From contig DMCJ01000017.1 in assembly GCA_003446735.1 (NCBI GenBank), forward strand, positions 1-11,945: a stretch of 11,945 nt of DNA, read 5' to 3'. Both the position numbers and the translations under genes were made by a program. This document shows, piece by piece, positions 1 through 7,250 of the stretch. The notes under the pieces were generated by a model. The model was not told the DNA's origin and did not search any database. It was given only the letters and a program-made list of their open reading frames with translations. Source of the stretch: Lachnospiraceae bacterium (lineage in GTDB: Bacteria > Bacillota > Clostridia > Lachnospirales > Lachnospiraceae). Within the stretch, counting starts at the first letter, position 1. Each line of letters begins with the position of its first letter.

Positions 1-215
1 GAGCATTATATAATGCATTCCAGTTCGGTGCACCCCCTCATGCGGGAATGGCACCCGGCGTAGACCGTATGATCATGCTCCTTAGAAATGAAGAGAACAT
101 CCGCGAGGTTATAGCTTATCCCATGAACGGAAATGCCCAGGATCTTATGTGCGGCGCTCCCGGCGAGGTTACAGAGCATCAGCTTCGCGAGGTACATATC
201 AAAGTAAGAGATTGA
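1..215 (+). CDS. aspS: aspartyl-tRNA synthetase, C-terminal end (partial)
   Basis: This is the last 70 or so codons of a class II aspartyl-tRNA synthetase, which charges tRNA-Asp (or both tRNA-Asp and tRNA-Asn in species with a non-discriminating enzyme) in the cytoplasm. The reading frame enters the window at base 3 and ends at TGA 213-215. The class II motif 3 region is visible as APPHAGMAPGVDRMIMLL, with the ATP-binding Arg in GVDR. It is followed by the typical bacterial AspRS ending: NIREVIAYPMN, AQDLMCGAP and HQLREVHIK. The N-terminal anticodon-binding domain and most of the catalytic domain lie outside the window. The stop codon overlaps the start of the next gene by one base (TGATG), so the two may be co-transcribed. 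Identification is by recognised family motifs and is firm. Confidence 0.96.
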   Translation, partial: ALYNAFQFGAPPHAGMAPGVDRMIMLLRNEENIREVIAYPMNGNAQDLMCGAPGEVTEHQLREVHIKVRD

Positions 216-970
216 TGACAATGGAGAAGGGGCATTTTTTAAGGTCGTTCATACCACAGAAAATGCCCGATCGGCTTGTGCTTATCTTCCTTCGTTTTCT
301 GAGTGTGTTTTCCTTTATAGGTTTAAAGACCATAAGGCAGCATTACGAAGAAAACAAAAGGATATTAAGTACGGCCGATTTTTTTATGCGACAAAATACT
401 TTCATAGAAGATCAGGCCCTCTGGGGAAAAGTGAAATTCGGGACCGGTAAACACGGAAACATGGCATATTCGGGATGCGAAGTCATTGCGGTGTTTAATG
501 CTCTTATTGCCATTAAGAGACAAAACCACGTACAAATAAATGAAGGCATTCGTGCCGATATGATGTGCGGTCTGATAGAAGCTTTCGAAAGGAGGGGAGT
601 TGTAAGACGCGGTGAATTCGGAGTCGCCCCCACAAGTATCAGAGACTATCTTAAAAGAAACGGCCTGAATGTCAGGGTTTATGATAAAAAAGAAATAGCA
701 GATGATAAAGGAAATAAAAATGAAAATATGCCTTCTGTCTTTATCGCTACGTTTTACAATCATGCCCTTGATATAACCGAGCAGATCCATACTGTATGTA
801 TAACAAAGGAAAAGGAAGGATTCTTCATCCATAATTCCTACAACAGGGGAGCTGCCGGGACCTATGATAAAAAACCATCTTCAGATAAGGGGTATGAAGA
901 CCTTTCCGAAGTGATAAACAATCTTTCAGACAAGGAGCCGAAGCTTATATACCTTTTGGGGATATCGTAA
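215..970 (+). CDS. membrane-anchored C39-like cysteine peptidase family protein (putative)
   Basis: A 251-aa protein of unknown role. ATG 215 is chosen because it overlaps the aspS stop as TGATG; an in-frame ATG at 221 is an alternative, and no strong Shine-Dalgarno is seen. A hydrophobic stretch at about residues 21-37 (LVLIFLRFLSVFSFIGL) could be a single membrane anchor. The rest resembles the papain-like C39-like fold. A candidate nucleophile, Cys88, lies in YSGCEVIAVFNAL at the start of a helix. A candidate His192 lies in IHTVCI, followed by a strand and Asn207 in FFIHNSYN, where the family normally has Asp or Asn. This Cys-His-Asn spacing supports a cysteine peptidase or a related transglutaminase-like enzyme, but overall similarity is weak. 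It sits just upstream of a peptide-export operon that has its own C39 domain, so a role in peptide processing or immunity is conceivable. It could equally belong functionally with aspS or be unrelated. Confidence 0.6.
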   Translation: MTMEKGHFLRSFIPQKMPDRLVLIFLRFLSVFSFIGLKTIRQHYEENKRILSTADFFMRQNTFIEDQALWGKVKFGTGKHGNMAYSGCEVIAVFNALIAIKRQNHVQINEGIRADMMCGLIEAFERRGVVRRGEFGVAPTSIRDYLKRNGLNVRVYDKKEIADDKGNKNENMPSVFIATFYNHALDITEQIHTVCITKEKEGFFIHNSYNRGAAGTYDKKPSSDKGYEDLSEVINNLSDKEPKLIYLLGIS

Positions 971-1029
971 TGATCGCGCACAAAGTGAGTTTAAAAAGAA
1001 GGAAAGGACGCACCACCGCAAAAGAATAA

Positions 1030-1058
1030 TTGCCATATCGCACAGAATGTATTAAAAT
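1030..1058 (+). promoter_or_regulatory. sigma-A-type promoter of the peptide/exporter operon
   Basis: TTGCCA (1030-1035) and TAAAAT (1053-1058) are separated by 17 bp; each matches the -35 and -10 consensus at five of six positions. Transcription would start near 1065, giving a leader of about 30 bases before the peptide ATG at 1095. It is the only convincing promoter found upstream of the eight-gene block. The rest of the 971-1094 gap holds no gene and no clear terminator hairpin, so read-through from the aspS side is possible. Confidence 0.6.
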
Positions 1059-1080
1059 AACAATATGTGTGTTTGTTTAA

Positions 1081-1088
1081 AAGGAGGA
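1081..1088 (+). promoter_or_regulatory. strong ribosome binding site that fixes the peptide start
   Basis: AAGGAGGA lies 6 bases before ATG 1095 and is close to a perfect anti-16S match. It decides against the in-frame upstream ATG at 1065, which has no ribosome site and would make the protein read through this purine tract. The strength of the site fits a secreted peptide made in larger amounts than the exporter. Confidence 0.8.
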
Positions 1089-1094
1089 ATAACA

Positions 1095-1373
1095 ATGAGT
1101 GATATTTTAAAGAACAATGCAATTTCCGATGACGAGCTTGGAAGAGTATCAGGCGGTGTGGATGTCGTTATGACACCGGAGCAGAGAGAGGCAGCCATAG
1201 CTTTCGTTAAAAAGAATAATTTTAATTTCTTTACGCTTGAAAAGGCTATTGAATTTGTATCAACCCCAGGGTATTATGAAGGATTCGCAAATACTCTTAA
1301 AGAAGATTATGGTATTGAATCATTTGATGAACTGATAGCATTTTTACAGAATGAGTGGGCAAACATTCAATAA
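1095..1373 (+). CDS. double-glycine leader secreted peptide precursor (bacteriocin-like or signal peptide)
   Basis: A 92-aa precursor. Residues 1-21 form a classical short double-glycine leader: a helical start, then ISDDELGRVSGG, with Gly20-Gly21 before the expected cut and hydrophobic residues at the usual spacing (Ile10, Leu15, Val18). C39 peptidases of export ABC transporters cleave after such a pair, and one is encoded three genes downstream. The mature part would be about 71 residues beginning VDVVMTPEQ. It has no Cys, is rich in Glu, Asp and aromatics, and has about 12 acidic against 5 basic residues, so it is clearly anionic. It looks helical, with a possible repeated helix-turn pattern (FFTLEKAIEFV and IESFDELIAFL). 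There is no lanthipeptide, thiopeptide or radical-SAM maturation enzyme nearby, so it is probably unmodified. The acidic core is unlike cationic pore-forming bacteriocins; a signal or a protein-targeting effector is possible. The leader call is firm, the function unknown. Confidence 0.85.
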   Translation: MSDILKNNAISDDELGRVSGGVDVVMTPEQREAAIAFVKKNNFNFFTLEKAIEFVSTPGYYEGFANTLKEDYGIESFDELIAFLQNEWANIQ

Positions 1374-1403
1374 CCAGATATAAAATAAACCAGGAGGCAT
1401 AAA

Positions 1404-1700
1404 ATGGAGATCATTAAGACATCTGAAGGTGGAAAATTAAAGATCGCGCTTGAAGGAAGGCTTGACACAAATACGGCGCCGGAGCTTGAGAGTGAGCTTA
1501 AGGGCGGACTTGACGGAGTAAGCGAGCTTGAATTTGATCTTGAAAAGCTTGAGTACATTTCTTCGGCCGGATTAAGAGTGTTACTCTCCGCGCAGAAGGT
1601 TATGAACAAGCAGGGTGATATGGTTGTTAAGAATTCAAAGCCCGAGATCATGGAGATATTCGATGTTACGGGATTTTTGGATATCCTGAACGTAGAGTAG
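1404..1700 (+). CDS. STAS-domain anti-sigma factor antagonist (SpoIIAA/RsbV type)
   Basis: A 98-aa single STAS domain. Proteins of this family bind an anti-sigma kinase when unphosphorylated and release it when phosphorylated on a conserved Ser. The family pattern is seen throughout: LKIALEGRLDTNTAPELE at residues 12-29, the beta strand LEFDLEKLEYISSAGLRVLL at 42-61, and the C-terminal IMEIFDVTGFLDIL at 82-95. The switch Ser should be Ser54 (or Ser53) in ISSAG; the usual motif is DS[ST]G, so an Asp is replaced by Ser and the residue after the switch Ser by Ala, a variant common in STAS proteins of other phyla. The start has an AGGAGGC site at 1393-1399. It is the second gene of the block, 30 bp after the peptide, while its likely kinase and phosphatase lie at the far end. 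The partner choice is inferred from context. Confidence 0.93.
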   Translation: MEIIKTSEGGKLKIALEGRLDTNTAPELESELKGGLDGVSELEFDLEKLEYISSAGLRVLLSAQKVMNKQGDMVVKNSKPEIMEIFDVTGFLDILNVE

Positions 1701-1713
1701 GAGAGCTTTTTTA

Positions 1714-1935
1714 ATGAGTGATCTTTTCAGAAAAAAAGCAATGGACAGAGTTTCGTCCCCCGAGGATCTGAATGAGTACATAAAGGTGATCACTCCCTCG
1801 GTATGGCTCTTACTTACGGCGATAATCATCCTTTTAGTCGGAATGGTCGTATGGAGCATAGCCGGAAGTGTCAATGTAAATGAGGCCGACGGAACACAGA
1901 GAACTGTCCATCCCATAGAATTTGTGATCAATTAG
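1714..1935 (+). CDS. short single-pass membrane protein: N-terminal stub of NHLM HlyD-like adaptor
   Basis: A 73-aa protein that matches only the start of the HlyD-like secretion protein of NHLM microcin-type systems. The family N-terminus is recognisable as FRKKAMDRVSSPEDLNEYIKV, followed by TPSVWLLL and one transmembrane helix at about residues 29-51. Full-length family members continue with a lipoyl/barrel-sandwich and coiled-coil region of roughly 200 residues; here the protein ends after about 22 outer residues (to HPIEFVIN). There is no room for a frameshifted remainder, because the next gene starts 9 bp later with its own ribosome site (AGGAG at 1934-1938). A GGAGAG site (1700-1705) precedes ATG 1714. 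It may be a genuine reduced adaptor that anchors or assembles the exporter, or a neat deletion remnant that still keeps its frame. The homology call rests on motif memory and position in the locus. Confidence 0.78.
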   Translation: MSDLFRKKAMDRVSSPEDLNEYIKVITPSVWLLLTAIIILLVGMVVWSIAGSVNVNEADGTQRTVHPIEFVIN

Positions 1936-1944
1936 GAGCGCGTT

Positions 1945-4119
1945 ATGCCTGGGAAAAAAACAGGAGAACCTGTGGAAAAGGGCATAGCTAAGGTGCCCGT
2001 TGTCATGCAGCTCGAAGCACTTGAGTGCGGAGCTGCGTGTCTTTGTATGGTTTTAGCTTATTACGGGAAGTGGATCCCGCTTGAGCAGGTCAGGACGGAT
2101 TGCGGCGTAAGCCGTGATGGTTCAAATGCGAGAAATATCCTTCTTGCCGCCAGAAATTATAAGCTTGAGGCAGCAGGATACAGGTTTGAGCCCGACGAAC
2201 TTAAAGAGCACGGACGATTTCCGTGCATAATCCACTGGGAATTCAATCACTTTGTGGTGGTCAACGGATTTAAGGGAGATAAGGTTTCCTTAAATGACCC
2301 TGCAAAGGGCAATTATATGATATCTAAAGAGCGATTTGACGAGGGCTTTACCGGTGTTACATTAATGTTCGAACCGACTGAGGAGTTTGAACCCGGTGGA
2401 AAGCCCAAGCCGGTGCTCTCATTTGCGGCGGAAAGGCTTAAAGGAGCCGGACCGGCCGTTTCTTTTGTTATGCTCACTTCCGTTATCGGTTCTTTATTCG
2501 GATTACTTTCTACGGGCTTTTCAAGAGTATTTATAGACTACCTTCTTCCGGGTAATAACCCGAAATGGGTAGTCCCTTTCTTTATCTTTCTGACAGTAGT
2601 CTCGTTTATCCAGATAATAACATCCGCGATACAGGCTGTTTATTCCTTAAGGATAAGCGGAAAGATGGCTGCCTACGGTAATGCTACCTATATGTGGAAG
2701 ATATTAAAGCTTCCCATGGGATTCTTTTCCCAGAGGATGGCCGGCGATATCCAGATGCGAAAAGAAAACAACGCATCGATCGCCGGACAGGTCGTAAATA
2801 CCTTAGCGCCTCTTTTCCTAAGCACTGTCATGATGTTCTTTTATCTTGTTGTCATGCTCAGATATTCCGTGGTGCTTACGACGATAGGTGTGGCCTCGGT
2901 CGTGATAAACCTTTTCCTTTCCAGAGTCATAACGAAAAAAAGGGTAAACGTCAACAGAGTTGCGATGAGAGATGCCGGAAAGCTGTCCGGTGCGACGATG
3001 AGCGCCTTTGATATGATAGAGACCATAAAAGCAAGTGGAGCAGAAAACGGTTTTTTTGAAAAATGGTCCGGTTATCAGGCGTCCGTTAATACACAGAATA
3101 TCAAGCTCATTAAGATGAACCTGTATCTCGGAATGGTTCCGGAGGTCTTAAGTGGGATAGTAAATATCCTTATCACCGCTATCGGCATTTATCTTACGAT
3201 GCAGGGTGAATTTACCACAGGTATGATATTTGCTTTCCAGGGCTTTCTTGTTTCATTTACCGCTCCCGCAGGCCAGCTTATAGCTGCGGGAAACGCGATC
3301 CAGGAGATGAGGACCAGCATGGAGAGGATAGAGGATGTGATGAAATATCCGGATTCTCACGTGTTTGGAGAGAAGGAAGAGGTAAAGGAATACGGAAAAT
3401 TAAGCGGAACGCTTACGATGAAGAATGTGACCTTCGGTTATTCTCCTTTAAGTCCGCCTCTCATAGAGAATTTCAACCTGGAATTAAAGCAGGGAAAAAG
3501 AGTTGCTTTTGTAGGCTTTTCGGGCTGCGGAAAATCAACCCTTGCCAAGCTCATATCGGGTCTTTATGAACCCTGGAGCGGCGAGATCTTATTTGACGGT
3601 AAGCCCATAAAAGATATCGACAGGAATATATTTACAGGCTCCGTTGCCGTTGTGGATCAGGATGTGATCATATTCGAAGATACGATAGCCAACAATATCA
3701 AAATGTGGGATAACTCGATAGAGGATTTTGAGATGATAATGGCTGCCAGAGATGCAAGTATCCATGAGGATATAATGCAAAGAGAGGGCGGTTATCAGTA
3801 CAAACTCGTTGAGGGCGGAAAAGATCTTTCGGGAGGACAGCGCCAGCGTCTTGAGATCGCAAGGGTGCTTGCCCAGGATCCCACTATGATAATCATGGAT
3901 GAAGCTACGAGCGCCCTTGATGCACGTACGGAATATGAAGTTGTCAATTCCATCAAGGACAGGGGGATATCCTGCGTTGTGATCGCTCACAGACTTTCGA
4001 CTATCCGCGACTGTGATGAGATAATCGTCATGGATAAGGGAAAGGTCGTTGAGAGAGGAACACACGAGGAACTTATGAAAAAAGACGGTATGTATAAAAA
4101 ACTCGTTACCGTTGAATGA
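1945..4119 (+). CDS. NHLM-type peptidase-containing ABC exporter (ABC1): C39 peptidase, membrane and ATPase domains
   Basis: A 724-aa peptidase-containing ABC transporter, of usual length, that removes double-glycine leaders and exports the peptide across the cytoplasmic membrane. The C39 domain (about 15-145) has an intact triad: Cys28 in LECGAACLCMVL, His102 in NHFVVVNG and Asp118 in NDPAKG, plus the oxyanion Gln22. The membrane domain (about 165-450) has around six helices, at roughly 168-192, 207-232, 284-306, 308-326 and two more before 450. The ATPase has Walker A GFSGCGKST (524-532), signature LSGGQRQR (628-635), Walker B MIIMDE (648-653), the D-loop SALD and switch His682. All catalytic residues are present, so it should be active. 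The start ATG 1945 has a TAGGAG site. It belongs to the NHLM ABC1 family by overall pattern and by its paired ABC2; its substrate is most likely the peptide at 1095-1373. Confidence 0.95.
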   Translation: MPGKKTGEPVEKGIAKVPVVMQLEALECGAACLCMVLAYYGKWIPLEQVRTDCGVSRDGSNARNILLAARNYKLEAAGYRFEPDELKEHGRFPCIIHWEFNHFVVVNGFKGDKVSLNDPAKGNYMISKERFDEGFTGVTLMFEPTEEFEPGGKPKPVLSFAAERLKGAGPAVSFVMLTSVIGSLFGLLSTGFSRVFIDYLLPGNNPKWVVPFFIFLTVVSFIQIITSAIQAVYSLRISGKMAAYGNATYMWKILKLPMGFFSQRMAGDIQMRKENNASIAGQVVNTLAPLFLSTVMMFFYLVVMLRYSVVLTTIGVASVVINLFLSRVITKKRVNVNRVAMRDAGKLSGATMSAFDMIETIKASGAENGFFEKWSGYQASVNTQNIKLIKMNLYLGMVPEVLSGIVNILITAIGIYLTMQGEFTTGMIFAFQGFLVSFTAPAGQLIAAGNAIQEMRTSMERIEDVMKYPDSHVFGEKEEVKEYGKLSGTLTMKNVTFGYSPLSPPLIENFNLELKQGKRVAFVGFSGCGKSTLAKLISGLYEPWSGEILFDGKPIKDIDRNIFTGSVAVVDQDVIIFEDTIANNIKMWDNSIEDFEMIMAARDASIHEDIMQREGGYQYKLVEGGKDLSGGQRQRLEIARVLAQDPTMIIMDEATSALDARTEYEVVNSIKDRGISCVVIAHRLSTIRDCDEIIVMDKGKVVERGTHEELMKKDGMYKKLVTVE

Positions 4120-4130
4120 TATTTTTCAAA

Positions 4131-4136
4131 AGGAGG
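4131..4136 (+). promoter_or_regulatory. ribosome binding site supporting a GTG start
   Basis: AGGAGG lies 11 bases before GTG 4148, somewhat longer than ideal spacing. It supports the GTG start of the second exporter gene, whose first residues (GWFDEQIRERK) match the expected N-terminus of the NHLM ABC2 family. Confidence 0.75.
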
Positions 4137-4147
4137 AAGGAACCTAA

Positions 4148-6337
4148 GTGGGTTGGTTTGATGAGCAGATAAGAGAACGAAAAGATGCTGATCGAAAGAT
4201 GTTCGAGGATTCCTTTCAGGCCATTGCCGGCGCGGTGATGGGAAAGAATTTAAGTGAGGCTTTAAACGACGAGAGGACTCTTACTGCTGACGCCTTTGCG
4301 GTGATCTTAAGATATTATCATATAAAAGCGGGAGAAGTGCCCGAAGATATAAAGGACATGAACGAGGTCCTTGAATTTCTCATGCGCCCCCACGGCATCA
4401 TGAGAAGAAGTGTGCGCCTTGATAAGGGATGGTACAAGGATTCCATGGGCGCGCTCCTCGGGAGGAGAACGGATGACGGCAGCGTTATCGCGCTTATCCC
4501 GAGAGGCATATCGGGTTATGTTTTCTACGACAGGGATAAAGAGCAGTATGTGCGCATCGGCAGAAAAAATGAGGATATGATCGATACCGAGGCGCTTGCG
4601 TTCTATAAGCCTTTTCCTTTAAAAAGCATGAACATCGCCGATCTTGTAAGATATCTTTTTGAGCAGATAAGGATATCCGATTATGTCATGCTCTTTGCAA
4701 CCATGGGTGGAGCAACCTTAGTAGGCATGCTGCTTCCCAAATTAAATTCGATCCTGTTTTCCGATGTTCTTTCATCGAAAAGTGTATCGATGCTCCTTGG
4801 CATCGCGATCTATATGTTATGTGCTACGATCTCAAGCATGCTCGTTCGGGTAGTTTCGAATCTTGCTTCGGAGAGGATAGGAAACAAACTGGATCTTTCC
4901 GTTGAATCAGCCTCCATGATGAGGGTGCTCACTCTTCCTGCCGGATTTTTCAAGGATTACAGTGCAGGTGAGCTTTCAAACAGGATAGCCTATATCAATT
5001 CCCTTGCGAACCAGCTGGTAAGCGTTTTGTTCATATCGGGGCTTTCGGGAATCTTTTCTCTTGCATATATCGGACAGATAAATAAATATGCTCCGGCACT
5101 TCTTGTTCCTTCGATCATTATCATCCTTTCATCTCTTCTTGTATCGATAATCACCATGGTATTCCAGGTGAAGATATCCAAAAAGCAGATGACGCTCATG
5201 TCAAAGGAAAGCGGCCTTGTACATTCGCTCATAACGGGTGTTCAGAAGATAAGGCTTTCGGGTGCGGAGCAGAGAGCGTTCGCAAAATGGGCAGAGCTAT
5301 ATTCGGAAAATGCAGCACTTACATATAATCCCCCCACATTTTTAAAATTAAGTTCCACGATATCCCTTGGTATTTCACTTGTAGGAAGTATGGTCCTTTA
5401 CTTTTTTGCAGTAAAGAGCGGGATCACGGTATCGGATTATTATGCGTTTAACTCTGCATACGGAATGGTGAGCGGAGCCTTTCTGGCACTGATATCGATA
5501 GCTATGGTCGCAGCCGGGATCAAGCCCATCTTGGAGATGGTCGAGCCCATATTAAAGACAGTGCCCGAGATCGATGAAAATAAAACCGTCGTGACTTCTC
5601 TTATGGGAGGGATAGAGTTAAGTAACGTTACGTTCAGATACAGGGATGACATGCCGAATGTCATCGATAATCTGAGCTTAAAGATAAGACCCGGACAGTA
5701 TGTGGCAATAGTAGGTAAGACAGGATGCGGTAAATCAACCCTTATGAGACTTCTGCTCGGATTTGAAAAACCCGATAAGGGAGCTATCTATTATGACGGA
5801 AGGGATCTGACGTCACTTGATCCCAAATCACTTCGCAGGCGTATAGGAAGCGTTATGCAGGATGGCAAACTGTTCATGGGTGATATCTTTTCCAATATTG
5901 TCATCTCGGCGCCCTGGCTGACTTTGGATGATGCCTGGGAAGCGGCTAAGATAGCCGGATTTGCCGATGATATAGCGCAGATGCCCATGGGTATGAATAC
6001 TATGATATCCGAAGGACAGGGCGGGATATCCGGCGGACAGAAGCAGCGCCTTATGATAGCAAGAGCAGTTGCGGCAAAGCCTAAGATCCTTATGTTTGAC
6101 GAGGCGACAAGTGCCCTTGACAATATCACGCAAAAACAGGTTTCGGATGCGCTTGATGGCATGAAATGTACAAGGATCGTGATCGCTCACAGACTGTCGA
6201 CGATAAAACAGTGTGACAGGATCATAGTCCTCGAAAAGGGAAATATAATAGAAGACGGAACGTATGACGAGCTCATCAAAAAGAACGGATTTTTCAGCGA
6301 ACTCGTTAAACGTCAGCAGATAGATGAAAATGATTGA
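4148..6337 (+). CDS. NHLM-type ABC exporter partner (ABC2), no peptidase domain
   Basis: A 729-aa ABC half-transporter, the usual partner of ABC1 in NHLM systems; the two probably form a heterodimer. The N-terminal soluble region (about 1-175) is the family-specific extension, with the start pattern FDEQIRERKDADRKMFEDSF and a beta-rich stretch including LDKGWYKDSMGALLGR and GSVIALIPRG. It has no C39 triad. Membrane helices lie between about 178 and 460. The ATPase shows Walker A GKTGCGKST (523-531), signature ISGGQKQR (627-634), Walker B ILMFDE (647-652) and switch His681. Both ATP sites of the pair therefore look competent, unlike heterodimeric exporters with one degenerate site. It follows ABC1 by 28 bp and its end overlaps the next gene. 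What the N-terminal extension does is not known to me; it is a candidate contact for a regulatory protein such as the STAS product, which is speculation. Confidence 0.94.
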   Translation: MGWFDEQIRERKDADRKMFEDSFQAIAGAVMGKNLSEALNDERTLTADAFAVILRYYHIKAGEVPEDIKDMNEVLEFLMRPHGIMRRSVRLDKGWYKDSMGALLGRRTDDGSVIALIPRGISGYVFYDRDKEQYVRIGRKNEDMIDTEALAFYKPFPLKSMNIADLVRYLFEQIRISDYVMLFATMGGATLVGMLLPKLNSILFSDVLSSKSVSMLLGIAIYMLCATISSMLVRVVSNLASERIGNKLDLSVESASMMRVLTLPAGFFKDYSAGELSNRIAYINSLANQLVSVLFISGLSGIFSLAYIGQINKYAPALLVPSIIIILSSLLVSIITMVFQVKISKKQMTLMSKESGLVHSLITGVQKIRLSGAEQRAFAKWAELYSENAALTYNPPTFLKLSSTISLGISLVGSMVLYFFAVKSGITVSDYYAFNSAYGMVSGAFLALISIAMVAAGIKPILEMVEPILKTVPEIDENKTVVTSLMGGIELSNVTFRYRDDMPNVIDNLSLKIRPGQYVAIVGKTGCGKSTLMRLLLGFEKPDKGAIYYDGRDLTSLDPKSLRRRIGSVMQDGKLFMGDIFSNIVISAPWLTLDDAWEAAKIAGFADDIAQMPMGMNTMISEGQGGISGGQKQRLMIARAVAAKPKILMFDEATSALDNITQKQVSDALDGMKCTRIVIAHRLSTIKQCDRIIVLEKGNIIEDGTYDELIKKNGFFSELVKRQQIDEND

Positions 6338-7250
6338 TTTTAAGCCTGTAGAACTGCATGACTTAGATGATATTTATAAATATACTTCCAAATATGGAGA
6401 GGGAAGCTGTCAGCATTCACCCGTAAGCATGTATTCGGCCAGCGAAAAATACGGGGATGAATTCTGCATCCTGGATGATACCCTTTTTGTGCTCAGGAAG
6501 AATCTCTGCGATGAAACATACAGGGTTTATCTTGCGCCTCTTGGAAACGGAGATATAAAGAAGGGATTTGAAAGGATATTATCCGACGCGGCGGAGTATG
6601 GGAAAAAAGTCAAATTCCTGACCCTGACGGATAAATATGCCAATGAGCTTTCCGATGCTTTTCCTTCGGAATTTGAAATAGTAAAAGACCGTGATCTTTC
6701 GGAATATATGTATGAGACGGTAAAAATGTCAACCTACAGCGGACGGTCACTTAAAAAGCGCCGTTCTGAGGTTAATTCTTTCTGGACCAGATATGGTCAG
6801 AGGGCAGAGGTACGCCTCATTGAGGAAAAGGATCATAAGGATATAATCGATTTTGAAAGAAAGTGGGTCGAGATAAACAGGGATACCCACGATGAGGACG
6901 CATTGGAACGCGAAGAGCGTATGATAAAGATGCAGTTATCGGTCTTTGATAAGTTAGGGCTTTCCGGTATCGTTCTTCGTATAGACGGAGAGGTATGCGG
7001 ATTTGGATACGGAAGCAGACTGAGCGATGATTTTTACGATGCGATAATCGAAAAGGGCGATAAGAACGTACCATATATATATAAGGTACTTCGTATGGAA
7101 TCCGTTAAGCAATGCGCCATGGAATGCAAATACGTTAACATGGAAGAGGATGTCGGGATAGAGGGACTTCGTGCTTTAAAATACTCTTACAGACCCGCAT
7201 ATCTGCTCGATAAAAATATAGCGATCCAGAAGGACGGAGGATCAAGATGA
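6324..7250 (+). CDS. DUF2156 protein (LPG-synthase C-terminal domain, GNAT-like fold)
   Basis: A 308-aa soluble protein of the DUF2156 family, which corresponds to the C-terminal catalytic domain of phosphatidylglycerol lysyltransferase (MprF) without its membrane flippase. Family signatures are clear: EYMYETVKMSTYSGRSLKKRR at about residues 127-147 with NSFWTRYG after it, and VNMEEDVGIEGLRALKYSY at 271-289 followed by PAYLLDK. The fold is two tandem GNAT-like lobes. In MprF it transfers Lys or Ala from aminoacyl-tRNA to a lipid; free-standing clostridial members have no proven substrate. Its length is usual for free-standing members. It overlaps the end of ABC2 by 14 bases (start ATG 6324; ATG 6330 is equally possible, with no strong ribosome site), so it is translationally coupled to the exporter. 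It could modify a lipid, the peptide or an envelope molecule, or provide self-protection; all of this is inference. Confidence 0.85.
   Translation: MKMIDFKPVELHDLDDIYKYTSKYGEGSCQHSPVSMYSASEKYGDEFCILDDTLFVLRKNLCDETYRVYLAPLGNGDIKKGFERILSDAAEYGKKVKFLTLTDKYANELSDAFPSEFEIVKDRDLSEYMYETVKMSTYSGRSLKKRRSEVNSFWTRYGQRAEVRLIEEKDHKDIIDFERKWVEINRDTHDEDALEREERMIKMQLSVFDKLGLSGIVLRIDGEVCGFGYGSRLSDDFYDAIIEKGDKNVPYIYKVLRMESVKQCAMECKYVNMEEDVGIEGLRALKYSYRPAYLLDKNIAIQKDGGSR

Noticed and set aside
149..214. Upstream in-frame start for the C39-like protein
   Set aside because: It would overlap the conserved aspS end by 67 bases and adds a low-complexity Arg/Ser-rich start; ATG 215 gives a neat stop-start overlap.
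1065..1094. In-frame ATG at 1065 as start of the secreted peptide, giving an extra N-terminus with its own Gly-Gly
   Set aside because: That Gly-Gly is simply the translated ribosome binding site; ATG 1065 has no ribosome site and sits at the predicted transcription start, while ATG 1095 is ideally placed.
1095..1373. Lanthipeptide or other modified peptide precursor
   Set aside because: The core has no Cys and no LanM, LanB, YcaO or radical-SAM gene is found in the window.
1714..1944. Frameshifted full-length HlyD adaptor pseudogene
   Set aside because: Only 9 bp separate its stop from the exporter start, so no downstream remainder exists in any frame.
3589..4065. Antisense open frame of 158 codons inside ABC1, and similar frames inside ABC2 and the phosphatase
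   Set aside because: They lie fully within well-supported genes on the other strand, lack ribosome sites and show no recognisable domain; they are shadows of codon bias.
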